From positions 1 through 15,433 of the forward strand of contig JAUWLI010000028.1 in NCBI GenBank assembly GCA_030613765.1: 15,433 bases of DNA, read 5' to 3'. The number at the start of each line of letters is the position of its first letter. Positions within the stretch are counted from its first letter, which is position 1. Below, one piece after another: positions 7,823-14,946 of the stretch. This stretch comes from Phycisphaerae bacterium (GTDB lineage: Bacteria; Planctomycetota; Phycisphaerae; Sedimentisphaerales; SG8-4). The notes beneath the pieces are model-generated. The model saw only the letters and a list, made by a program, of their open reading frames with translations. It made no database searches and had not been told where the DNA came from. Made by a program: the position numbers and the translations under genes.

Positions 7823-9322
7823 TCAATCCCTACGGGCCGTGGCAACTTCCACGAGCAAGCCCACCACAGTCGCCTTGATTTTTGGCTCGGCCAGCTCTTC
7901 CAGGCAGCTTGTCCGGGCTCGCCAAGTAGTATAACCACCCAACTTGTGCTGCTCTGGTGGAGCGATGTAGCCTTCGCAGCCGTTTGCCAAGCTGATGTTC
8001 ATCGTCGTCTGCAGGGGGCTTGCCGCCTTTATAGCCAAGCCAGTGCTGCCATAGACCTCGCATGGAATAGCCGCGATGCCTAAATCGCCGATTCGGATGG
8101 CCTGCAGCTTCAGTTCACGGGTCGGGCCCATCCTTGATAGTTCGACAGTCTCGCGGGCGTAAACCTCTTCCCAATTCCTCGGTTTACGGCCAGCAAACGT
8201 CTTCATAAACTCGCGAGCCTTAGCAACTTCCTCCTCGATTGGCATACGTACATCCAACACGAGTCGTTGCTCGTGCATTTCGAGCAGAATCCAGTCGTAA
8301 TACTTGATCGTCTTGTAGGCTTCAAAAGCAGCTTGGGCCACATCGCGTCCTACGGAGATATAGTCATACTTACGATGCTGCTGCCGCTTGAAGTTATTGC
8401 AATTTGCGTCGCCGCTCGTGCCATTCGACATGATACCGACAAATCGCGGCTTGTCACCTTTAGCACCAATGAGTCGGCCAATCTCACTGGCGAAGACTGC
8501 AAAATAGTCAGCCGACAAAACAGGAGCACCGGCGTAATGGGTCGAATAATTACCGAGCAGGGCAAGCGGACGGCCGTCGCGAGTCTGCACAGATAGAACG
8601 GTCACGTCCGGATCAGCTGGACCTGTCGGCCGAATCGCATTCGCGTTGTTGTGCCCCGGATTCATCTGGGCCCGGTCTTCCCGCTTGTCGCTGTATGGAT
8701 TTGTGAGGGCAGTTCCGGGCTTCATAAGAAAACGTCGGCAGAAAACGTTCGTTTCGTCACGGCCGACAGCCCAACCAACGCGGGCGGGCTGGAGATTCTT
8801 CTGAGCATTACGTATCCCTTCGGCAATCTTGCTGGGCAGCCACTTAGCGTATCGCTCATCGCGATCCGTTCCCAAGCATCCGCAAAGCGACGGCGCAGAA
8901 TGTGTGTGCGTGGCTGAAATAAGAATTCGCTCAGAGGGAATCCCTGTATCCTGAGCTGCTAAAGCTTTGGCCTCGTCGGCCAATGACCGCGGGATCAGGC
9001 AGCTATCGACCACCACGATTGCCAGCTGCACGGTACCGTCGTCAAGCACCAGACAGCGGGCGTGCAGCGAATCATGAACCTGATTGGCCACCCGCTCACG
9101 GACACCGCCGTTCACAAGAACAGGGAATTCCAACGGCGTAATGTCAATGGCATAGGCACTAGCCCGAAAATCCTTTGCTGGTTCTTTACCCTGTTGTCCG
9201 GGTTTGGAAACGGCAGCCTTTGCCGGGAACGCCAAGGTCCAAGTAATCGAGGCAACGGCAAGGACTACAATCCAAGCCATTTTGCATTTAGAATACCAAG
9301 AGTGAGCGAAACGGTGATACAT
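7823..9322 (-). CDS. Exported neutral/alkaline ceramidase-like hydrolase
   Basis: A 499-aa protein with the N-terminal domain of neutral/alkaline non-lysosomal ceramidases. A membrane-spanning export signal covers about residues 15-36 (AWIVVLAVASITWTLAFPAKA). Family marks follow: VNGG near 70, VHDSLHAR with His83, VVVDSC, the zinc-site motif ATHTHSAP (His139, His141), NYSTHYAG with His262, SNGTSGDANC, and a C-terminal NGCEGYIAPPEQHKLGGY stretch at 447-464. Proteins of this type are widespread in planctomycete sulfatase-rich genomes, where a ceramide substrate is doubtful; an amide or ester bond in an unknown compound is likely. The start at 9322 is supported by GGAG 10 bases upstream; TTG 9349 and ATG 9280 are alternatives. 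It stands alone, 410 bases upstream of the esterase gene. Confidence 0.85.
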   Translation of the reverse strand: MYHRFAHSWYSKCKMAWIVVLAVASITWTLAFPAKAAVSKPGQQGKEPAKDFRASAYAIDITPLEFPVLVNGGVRERVANQVHDSLHARCLVLDDGTVQLAIVVVDSCLIPRSLADEAKALAAQDTGIPSERILISATHTHSAPSLCGCLGTDRDERYAKWLPSKIAEGIRNAQKNLQPARVGWAVGRDETNVFCRRFLMKPGTALTNPYSDKREDRAQMNPGHNNANAIRPTGPADPDVTVLSVQTRDGRPLALLGNYSTHYAGAPVLSADYFAVFASEIGRLIGAKGDKPRFVGIMSNGTSGDANCNNFKRQQHRKYDYISVGRDVAQAAFEAYKTIKYYDWILLEMHEQRLVLDVRMPIEEEVAKAREFMKTFAGRKPRNWEEVYARETVELSRMGPTRELKLQAIRIGDLGIAAIPCEVYGSTGLAIKAASPLQTTMNISLANGCEGYIAPPEQHKLGGYTTWRARTSCLEELAEPKIKATVVGLLVEVATARRD

Positions 9323-9430
9323 TGCGATGACACTCCAGATTTTCGTCAATAAAACGAGATAAGTTACTGATAGGAACCGGGATGTCCCATATACACTTCA
9401 CAGAAATACTCCTGCACAATTCAAGTCCTG

Positions 9431-9459
9431 TAATACCAAAATTTCATACCAATTTCAAC
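9431..9459 (-). promoter_or_regulatory. Possible promoter of ceramidase-like gene
   Basis: Minus strand: TTGAAA (9454-9459), 17-base spacer, TATTAC (9431-9436). This gives a leader of about 100 bases before the start at 9322. The -35 matches five of six consensus bases, the -10 four of six. Confidence 0.35.
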
Positions 9460-9588
9460 CATGTTCCGGCGCTTCCATCAAGAAGCCTTTTTTTCTAACT
9501 ATTTTGACACACCGGGACAATTGTCATTCTTTTATATAACCATTTATACTTTCCTGCTTTGTTTACACCTCCAGTAAAACCATTTTAT

Positions 9589-9620
9589 TGGCGATTCGCT
9601 TGAAAAAGGGAGAATCGCCA
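9589..9620. repeat. 9-bp inverted repeat in divergent control region
   Basis: TGGCGATTC (9589-9597) and GAATCGCCA (9612-9620) are exact reverse complements separated by 14 bases. It lies between the two divergent promoters and has no T-run on its downstream side, so an operator or an RNA hairpin is more likely than a terminator. Confidence 0.45.
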
Positions 9621-9652
9621 TATCGTTGCCAAGTTGCCCAGAAGGGAATTTG

Positions 9653-9681
9653 TTGCCTACGGGTATTCTGCTGGCTACAAT
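9653..9681 (+). promoter_or_regulatory. Sigma70-type promoter of the 9749 esterase
   Basis: TTGCCT (9653-9658), a 17-base spacer and TACAAT (9676-9681). Transcription would start near 9688, about 60 bases before the start codon at 9749. Confidence 0.5.
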
Positions 9682-9748
9682 ACTAATGTGTCAGTCAAGA
9701 AAATTCGATGTCACAGAGTGATTGTGCTTTCTGTGAAGTGAATTGCAA

Positions 9749-10813
9749 ATGAAGTGTTACAGATTAAATATCCTTGCAGCAGCTTTTGCATTTCTCATCG
9801 GTCCTGTTCTATTGTGGGCAGTAGCGAAACAGGATCAAAGCATTTCGGCCCAGCGCTCCATGAAATACAAATCCCGTACCACCCATAACGCCAGCGCATG
9901 GCAAAAAGATGTGAGAGCCAGGTTGTTTCAACTACTCAAAATGGACGATTTGATCGCCAGAAAAGGTATAGTTGCATTCAAGTCTAAAGAACTTTCTTCT
10001 GCAGACAGAGGAATTTACCGCGTCAAAGAAATTGAAATAAACTCCACACCGAATAGGCGCATCAGAATCATCTTTACCTTGCCAACTTCACAGAAAGGAC
10101 CTTTCCCTGCAGTTGTCTGCATCGGCGGCCACGGCAGCAGCCTATACAGCCCATATGACGAGCATACGATCGCCAAGGACAGGACAAAGGGAAAATCCGA
10201 TCATATCTATAAAGCATTCGGCACCGTCCTAGCCAATAGAGGATATGTGACCATTTCAACAACGGTGAGTCAGCATAAGGTATATGAAAAAGGTCGATTG
10301 CTGATGGGGGAACGGCTGTGGGACCTGATTCGATGTGTCGATTACCTGGAGTCCATGCCGGGGGTGGATCACTCTAAGATCGGTTGTGCCGGTTTGTCAC
10401 TCGGAGGGGAAATGACAATGTGGCTGGGGGCCATGGATGAGAGGATTGACGCGACGGTCAGTTCCGGTTTTTTAACAACCATGGACCATATGGAGCAAAA
10501 TCACTGCATGTGCTGGAAGTTTGCAGGACTCAGAGAACTGGTCGATTTTGCTGACATATACTCTCTTATCGCACCAAGAGCCCTCCAATGCCAAAACGGC
10601 ATGCTCGAACCTGTAAGCCAGTTCTATGTCCCGCTTGCCCGTCAGGCGATGGAGGACATCAGAATAATCTACAGAGACTTGGGCAAACCCGAAAACGTGG
10701 TCTTAGACGTTCATGAAGAGGGACACGTAATAGACTTGCCCGGATTGCTGTATTTCCTTGAGAAGCATCTTTGCAGCAATCGATGGACAGAACCGAAAGA
10801 CATTCAAATGTGA
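9749..10813 (+). CDS. Exported alpha/beta-hydrolase (acetyl-xylan-esterase-like)
   Basis: A 354-aa secreted hydrolase. A signal peptide occupies about residues 1-26 (ILAAAFAFLIGPVLLWAVA). The alpha/beta-hydrolase fold shows the oxyanion motif GGHGSS at ~126-131, the nucleophile elbow CAGLSLGGE with Ser217, APRAL before the acid strand, and His326 in HEEGHVID. The acid position is unusual: the usual NG..D is here NGMLEP, so Glu287 may replace Asp. The family resembles acetyl-xylan-esterase/dienelactone-hydrolase-like proteins of glycan loci. ATG 9749 is chosen over TTG 9743 on codon grounds; the ribosome binding site is weak (GAAGTG). A truncated gene with its own strong ribosome binding site begins 47 bases after the stop, suggesting the original operon continued. 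Confidence 0.8.
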   Translation: MKCYRLNILAAAFAFLIGPVLLWAVAKQDQSISAQRSMKYKSRTTHNASAWQKDVRARLFQLLKMDDLIARKGIVAFKSKELSSADRGIYRVKEIEINSTPNRRIRIIFTLPTSQKGPFPAVVCIGGHGSSLYSPYDEHTIAKDRTKGKSDHIYKAFGTVLANRGYVTISTTVSQHKVYEKGRLLMGERLWDLIRCVDYLESMPGVDHSKIGCAGLSLGGEMTMWLGAMDERIDATVSSGFLTTMDHMEQNHCMCWKFAGLRELVDFADIYSLIAPRALQCQNGMLEPVSQFYVPLARQAMEDIRIIYRDLGKPENVVLDVHEEGHVIDLPGLLYFLEKHLCSNRWTEPKDIQM

Positions 10814-10933
10814 AAGTCAACAGATATTGTGTAGTGTGTTTAAGGCTTTGGGAGGCCAACATGAACTCAGACAAATATGAAGCACTGGGAATGAGACGTA
10901 GAGAGTTTCTTTCACAAATCTCCCTGGCCATGA

Positions 10934-10957
10934 CAGGTTCGAGTCCTGGCGGGCGTG
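10934..10957 (+). other. tRNA T-arm-like sequence, possible attachment-site scar
   Basis: CAGG-TTCGAGT-CCTG (10934-10948) is a canonical tRNA T-arm shape with a 4-bp stem and a 7-base TTCGAGT loop, followed by GCGGGCGTG, resembling a 3' acceptor strand. No matching 5' half or CCA is present. It sits exactly where the Tat-leader gene loses protein character. It may be a scar of a tRNA-3'-end integration site, or chance within coding sequence (it reads TGSSPGG in the leader frame). Confidence 0.25.
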
Positions 10958-11024
10958 TTTGTAACTCCTTTTCTGAAATACACTTATACGACTCACGCTT
11001 TATAACCCCTGTAAGATGTCACTC

Positions 11025-11068
11025 AAAAGTGTCAGAAAAGTGTCAGAAAAGTGTCAGAATAGTGTCAG
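11025..11068 (+). repeat. Four tandem 11-bp repeats (AAAAGTGTCAG)
   Basis: AAAAGTGTCAG occurs three times perfectly (11025, 11036, 11047) and once with one change (AATAGTGTCAG at 11058). The reverse-strand reading frame at 11065-11373 ends inside the last unit. GTGTCAG/CTGACAC strings of this kind are, from memory, found near REP-associated (Y1) transposase elements, but no transposase is present here. Confidence 0.8.
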
Positions 11069-11373
11069 TCATCATCTTCAGTGAGTTCTGTTCTATAGTC
11101 TGAAAGCCGATTCTTGGGGCACCAATGGGGATTCATTTCCCAAATGTCACGACCGATCGGATCACGAATCCGTATGTCTTGGTAGCACCGAGAATTGCCC
11201 CCTGATTGCAGCCTTGTCTTCTCCACATAGCAAGGGACATTGAAACCGTTTGACATCCACCAACCTCTTGCTAAGTACTTGATAGAGCTGGGCTTACGAA
11301 ATGGAGATTTTCCCCAAATTGAGAGATAACGGGTATTTGGGTTGTAGAAGTTGTAGTCGCGTGGGGATGTAAA
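11065..11373 (-). pseudogene. Open reading fragment of unknown family, no start at 5' end
   Basis: On the minus strand a frame of 102 codons is open between a TAA at 11374-11376 and the TGA at 11065-11067. Its content looks protein-like, rich in Tyr, Trp, Arg and Asn (DYNFYNPNTRYLSIWGKSPF, later RDIWEMNPHWCPKNRLSDY) with an acidic TELTEDDD end. The only start codon is the ATG at 11256 without a strong ribosome binding site, so the first 39 codons cannot be translated in the present arrangement. I read it as the 3' fragment of a gene carried with the adjacent GTGTCAG repeats. Family unknown. Confidence 0.35.
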
Positions 11374-11418
11374 TTAGGGCTATTGCGCGGTGCTTCGAGT
11401 GGGTGAAAGAGCAAATCC

Positions 11419-11447
11419 TTGAAAATTCAAGATGAATGTGATACGAT
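11419..11447 (+). promoter_or_regulatory. Likely promoter of the GH29 gene
   Basis: TTGAAA (11419-11424), 17-base spacer, TACGAT (11442-11447). The predicted transcript starts near 11454, about 78 bases before the GH29 start codon. Confidence 0.4.
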
Positions 11448-11531
11448 TATTGATGTCGGACGGAGAAAAGTATGCTTTTTAACCGTGTAAATGGGAAATG
11501 TTAGCTTAATGCTTGGACGGAAAGGATAAAT

Positions 11532-12944
11532 ATGAAGATACGAATAGTAGGAATATGCCTGATTCTGGGAATATTCGGTGCTGATTGTATGTCCGCACCG
11601 GAAATCAACAAGACCAAGATGCCTGACGAAGTCAGGACGCAAGAGATCAAAGATATGAAGTTCGGCATGTTCATCTGCTGGTCATTCAGCACACTTTCCG
11701 GACGCGAATGGACGCCTACTAAGGACAAGGACGCAAGCTACTTCAAAGTTACCGAATGCGATACCGACCAATGGTGTGAGACCGCCAAGGCCGCAGGCAT
11801 GAATTACATTCTCTTCCTGACGAAACACCACGATGGTTTTTGCCTCTGGGACACGGCCACAACCGAAAAAAAAGTCACCAACAGCCCTTTGGGAATCGAC
11901 GTTCTTGCGAAACTCAGAGAATCTTGCGACAAGTATGGACTCAAACTTGCGCTCTACTTCTCCGAAGGGGACTGGAATTGGCTAGGGGCGAGCGACGGCA
12001 GAGGTAGGAAACATGGCAGCGGCAAGAATACCAAGCTCAAGAAAGCACAACTCAAGGAACTCCTGACCAATTACGGACCGATCGAGTTCTGGTGGATGGA
12101 TCATGCCGTGGGTACGGGCGGCTTGAGTCACAAGGAAACAGTTGATTGGATGCATGAGTTTCAACCCAACACGTTCATTGGATTCAATCACGGAGAACCT
12201 GCCGGGCGGCTCTGCCTGCGTGAAATGGGAAAGCCTGGGAGGATTGGCGCCCATCGCGCCTCGAAATACAACAAAGAGGCCGAGGCTTTATATAAAGGTT
12301 ACCTCGTTGCCGAATTCACGTACCCCATTCTTCCATGGCACGAAGGCGGCGCCATGTGGTTCTACTCACTGCCGAAGCACGACAACCTTTGCCGTCCTGC
12401 CCAAAAGATCTACAACGACTACCTGGCCGCAGTGAAGTACGAAAACATCTTCTCGATCAACGTCGGCCCCAATTACGCAGGCAATATCCGTGACATCGAC
12501 GTAAAAACTCTCAAACAAGTGGGAGAAATGATACAATCAGGAACCACCACCCGACCAAAGAATCCGGCTGGCACCAAACCATCATCCGGAGGTGAGAATC
12601 CCTCCGCTAGGCAGACCATTTCCCTTGCCGGCGAGTGGAGGTTCCGGGCGGACCCTCAACATGTCGGAGTCAAGAGCGAGTGGTTCAAAACTAAACTTGA
12701 AGACAGCAGCCGATTGGCAGAAACGGAGAAAAGAGATAACCGCAACCTGGCGCAGCGTGATGGGCTTGTGGCCTCCGCTGATCGAGAAGCCAAAGATCCA
12801 GTGCCTGGAAGAGAAGCACCGGGACAATTTCACGCAGCGTCGGATTTCCGTAGAGATTGCACCGAAAGAACAAACCGTGAGCGGTTATCTACTTACACCT
12901 CATGGCGAAGGTCCGTTCCCAGCCGTACTCGTGGTGTATTATGA
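11532..12944 (+). CDS. Exported GH29 alpha-L-fucosidase with chimeric C-terminus
   Basis: 470 codons; the GH29 catalytic domain covers about residues 35-335. It would release alpha-L-fucose outside the cytoplasm. A signal peptide occupies residues 1-22. Family marks are FGMFICWSFST, GMNYILFLTKHHDGFCLWD, LGIDVLAKLRESCDKYG, LYFSEGDWNW, the likely nucleophile Asp190 in FWWMDH, and the closing SINVGPNYAGNIRDIDV. AAAGGA at 11521-11526 fixes the start. A T/P/S-rich linker (336-360) then leads to ISLAGEWRFRADP...WFKTKLED (363-391), the beginning of a GH2-type sugar-binding domain. From about codon 392 the frame is nonsense: this DNA encodes the downstream esterase in the +1 frame. The last ~79 residues are therefore probably not native, and the GH2-like piece is cut after ~30 residues. 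Confidence 0.85.
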   Translation: MKIRIVGICLILGIFGADCMSAPEINKTKMPDEVRTQEIKDMKFGMFICWSFSTLSGREWTPTKDKDASYFKVTECDTDQWCETAKAAGMNYILFLTKHHDGFCLWDTATTEKKVTNSPLGIDVLAKLRESCDKYGLKLALYFSEGDWNWLGASDGRGRKHGSGKNTKLKKAQLKELLTNYGPIEFWWMDHAVGTGGLSHKETVDWMHEFQPNTFIGFNHGEPAGRLCLREMGKPGRIGAHRASKYNKEAEALYKGYLVAEFTYPILPWHEGGAMWFYSLPKHDNLCRPAQKIYNDYLAAVKYENIFSINVGPNYAGNIRDIDVKTLKQVGEMIQSGTTTRPKNPAGTKPSSGGENPSARQTISLAGEWRFRADPQHVGVKSEWFKTKLEDSSRLAETEKRDNRNLAQRDGLVASADREAKDPVPGREAPGQFHAASDFRRDCTERTNRERLSTYTSWRRSVPSRTRGVL

Positions 12945-13659
12945 TGCCGAAACAGGAGCGGGATTGGGTAAGGAGTTGCGCGATTTCGGGTATCAGTTGA
13001 CCAAATGCGGGTTCGTTACGCTGTCAATTGGGACACCAGAATTCTGCAGCCTTAAGTCTCCCTATAAGCCACTGTACGAGTGCCGCGAAGCACAGCCCCG
13101 ACTTCAGCCACTCTGCGCTTTAGTGTACGTCGCAGCTAATTGCCACAATGCCCTGGCGTATCTGCCTATCGTCGACTCTGAACGGATCGGCATCATTGGT
13201 CATTCCTACGGGGGGAAATGGGCTATGTTCGCATCCTGCCTCTATGAGAGATTCGCATGTGCTGTCTGGTCTGACCCGGGGATCGTATTCGACGAGAGCC
13301 GGCCTAATATCAACTATTGGGAGCCTTGGTATCTGGGCTACGAACCAAATCACCAACGCCAGAGGGGGATCCCGAGCGATACTAACCCGCGAACAGGCGC
13401 CTACAAGAAACTGATTCAGAAGGGCCAAGACCTGCATGAGATGCATGCTCTTATGGCACCAAGGCCCTTCCTTGTATCAGGCGGCGCAGAAGATCCACCA
13501 AAGCGTTGGAAGGCCCTCAATCATACAATTGCTGTCAACAAACTCTTGGGATACACGAACCGCGTGGCCATGACCAACCGGAGAAGCCACAGCCCAACAC
13601 CTGAGTCTAATGACCAGATCCAAGCTTTTTTCGAGCACTTTCTTAAATCGAAGAAATAG
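12592..13659 (+). CDS. N-truncated acetyl-xylan-esterase-like hydrolase
   Basis: The conserved part begins near 12700 (LKTAADWQKRRKEI) and runs to the stop: GYLLTPHGEGPFPAVLV, nucleophile elbow GHSYGGKW with Ser205, GGAEDPP with Asp301 and RRSHSPTP with His333, so the Ser-Asp-His triad is complete. The motif set matches planctomycete secreted esterases of glycan loci. The signal peptide and first residues are missing: upstream in this frame is only the shadow of the GH2-like fragment of the preceding gene. Possible starts are GTG 12592 (GGAG directly abutting) and ATG 12661, both with poor ribosome binding sites, and either would make a cytoplasmic protein. It overlaps the GH29 frame by 353 bases. 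Probably a non-functional or mislocalised remnant, though the catalytic part is undamaged. Confidence 0.65.
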   Translation: MRIPPLGRPFPLPASGGSGRTLNMSESRASGSKLNLKTAADWQKRRKEITATWRSVMGLWPPLIEKPKIQCLEEKHRDNFTQRRISVEIAPKEQTVSGYLLTPHGEGPFPAVLVVYYDAETGAGLGKELRDFGYQLTKCGFVTLSIGTPEFCSLKSPYKPLYECREAQPRLQPLCALVYVAANCHNALAYLPIVDSERIGIIGHSYGGKWAMFASCLYERFACAVWSDPGIVFDESRPNINYWEPWYLGYEPNHQRQRGIPSDTNPRTGAYKKLIQKGQDLHEMHALMAPRPFLVSGGAEDPPKRWKALNHTIAVNKLLGYTNRVAMTNRRSHSPTPESNDQIQAFFEHFLKSKK

Positions 13660-14225
13660 GGTCAAAACCTCACAATGAGCAGACACTGGGAACCTCTGCG
13701 CTTGTCAAGCGTCAATAGGACCACTACGAACAAAGAAGAAAATGTGGCAATTGGGGTTTTATTATTTGATTTTGAGTTCTTCACACATGTCCTCTTCACT
13801 TTCATTTCATATGTCACCGTAGCCTTTTACACAAAGTAGGTCGGCAGAAGCGATGTGCAAAGTAGTGACATGCCGTGTGAGGGCTCTGGCATATGTTGGG
13901 ATCGTCAAGGTACTGAATCCATTGTGGCATTAATTGCTTTGGAACAGTCCAATGCGTGGGAAACTACTGGGAGAACCAAAATCTGGCTGCATAGCCCTGC
14001 CAGAATTTTTTAGGCAAATCCAAATAGTTCTAAGAGTCCATTTCTTACTTGACTTGGCAGTTAGGGCGGATAATCTGATATGTTAATCAGATTACTAAGG
14101 CTTGTCTCTGCAGCGAGTCTGCTTTTATCAAGAAATGAGCGAAGTCGAACATGTGGATATGTGCCGTTTTAGTCATCCGACCTGACGAAACTTTGTAGCT
14201 TCTTTCATTATTAGGAGAATGTGCC
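13660..14225. other. Gene-poor stretch with operator-like site
   Basis: I see no supportable gene on either strand. A small imperfect dyad lies at 13698-13711 without a T-run. The notable element is the palindrome at 14071-14094, listed separately. Confidence 0.5.
14071..14094. promoter_or_regulatory. Perfect 9+9-bp palindrome, operator-like, beside a possible promoter
   Basis: TAATCTGAT (14071-14079) and ATCAGATTA (14086-14094) are exact reverse complements around the 6-base centre ATGTTA, the geometry of a dimeric repressor site. TTGACT at 14049-14054 is a good -35 candidate 16 bases upstream of TAATCT, so the palindrome would overlap the -10 region. It lies about 130 bases before the 52-aa gene and would control it and the ankyrin gene. 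No regulator gene is in the window. Confidence 0.45.
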
Positions 14226-14384
14226 ATGATTAGAGCAACGATTCGAGCCTTCACGCGTTTAATAATGTTATTGGCTGCTTTGCTACTTTTTGGCTTTATC
14301 CGGAGACTCGAAGTGATTCGGAAGGTGGTAAATGAAGATTCTCGAATAAATACAGTTCATTGGCTACGCCACTATTGGGCATAA
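14226..14384 (+). CDS. 52-aa small membrane protein
   Basis: A short gene read directly from the sequence: AGGAG at 14213-14217 stands 8 bases before ATG 14226, the best ribosome binding site in this part of the window. The product has a basic N-terminus (MIRATIRAFTR), one hydrophobic helix (residues 12-25, LIMLLAALLLFGFI) and a charged tail ending in HWLRHYWA. Only 19 bases separate its stop from the ankyrin gene, so the two are probably one transcript. The function is unknown; a positive-inside orientation with the tail outside is plausible. Confidence 0.5.
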   Translation: MIRATIRAFTRLIMLLAALLLFGFIRRLEVIRKVVNEDSRINTVHWLRHYWA

Positions 14385-14403
14385 GAATAGGAAGTAACCA
14401 AAA

Positions 14404-14946
14404 ATGAAACCACTAAAACTCCTTTGCTTGGTTTTCGCGCTGACATTTATCATAGCTGGATTCAAGAGCGAAGTGAACAAAGTCAATGTATTGAACAAAC
14501 CGCTACTCCAGGTTGAGGCGGATGGCGCAATTAATCAGGTCAGATCGCTCCTCTCAAAGGGCGCTGATGTCAACTCAAAGGACAAGTTTGGCTGGATGGC
14601 TTTACACTTCGCGACAACTCAGGGCTCAGAAGACGTGGTCGAACTCCCTGTTATCTCCGGTGGTGATGTCAATGTAGAGGACGAGGGCGGCGATGCACCT
14701 ACGCACTTAGCAATCGATTTGGGGCGGAAAGCTTTAGTAGAACTCTTTCTCGCCGAGGGTACCGATGTCAATGTAAAGTGCGAGTATGGCTCCACCGGCC
14801 CTGAACAAAGCGGTCAAGAAGGGTCACGAAGAGTTGGCCGAGCTGGGCATCGACGACTTCCAAATTCGGTTCCTGACGTTCTGCGACCTCGCCGCGGCGG
14901 AGCTCAACAAGGAGATCACCCGTTTCGCCGACCGAGACAACGCTGA
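14404..14946 (+). pseudogene. Exported ankyrin-repeat protein, frameshifted
   Basis: AGGAAG at 14389-14394 precedes ATG 14404 by 9 bases. Residues 1-20 form a signal peptide. Three ankyrin units follow, ending in GADVNSKD (~60), GGDVNVED (~93) and GTDVNVKC (~126). The fourth starts with EYGST and should continue ALNKAVKKGHEELAEL, but that continuation is in the +1 frame. Dropping one G from the GG at 14797-14798 restores a perfect join. The frame beyond residue 131 (Arg/Gly/Pro-rich, to 14946) is thus an artefact of the shift. The real protein continues as the six-hairpin glycosidase entry below. It could be a genuine mutation, a sequencing or assembly error, or phase variation, although no long homopolymer is present. 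Confidence 0.6.

Larger units (their letters stand above)
10861..11103 (+). pseudogene. Decapitated Tat-leader gene remnant
   Basis: GGAGG at 10851-10855, 5 bases before ATG 10861, starts a frame whose first residues are a typical twin-arginine leader: MRRREFLSQISLAMTG at residues 11-26. After about residue 30 the frame has no protein-like content; it runs through an 11-bp tandem repeat and ends at 11103 (80 codons in all). The leader once headed an exported protein (such leaders precede sulfatases, oxidoreductases and similar), whose mature part has been lost. Translation may still start here, giving a short exported peptide. Parent family cannot be told from the leader alone. Confidence 0.55.

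Noticed and set aside
9470..9495. Hairpin GCTTC/GAAGC followed by seven T on the plus strand
   Set aside because: Looks like a terminator, but no plus-strand gene lies upstream and the stem is only 5-6 bp.
10934..10957. Complete tRNA gene
   Set aside because: Only a T-arm and acceptor-like 3' bases are present; no D-arm, anticodon arm or matching 5' acceptor strand upstream.
11025..11068. CRISPR array
   Set aside because: The units are contiguous 11-mers without spacers.
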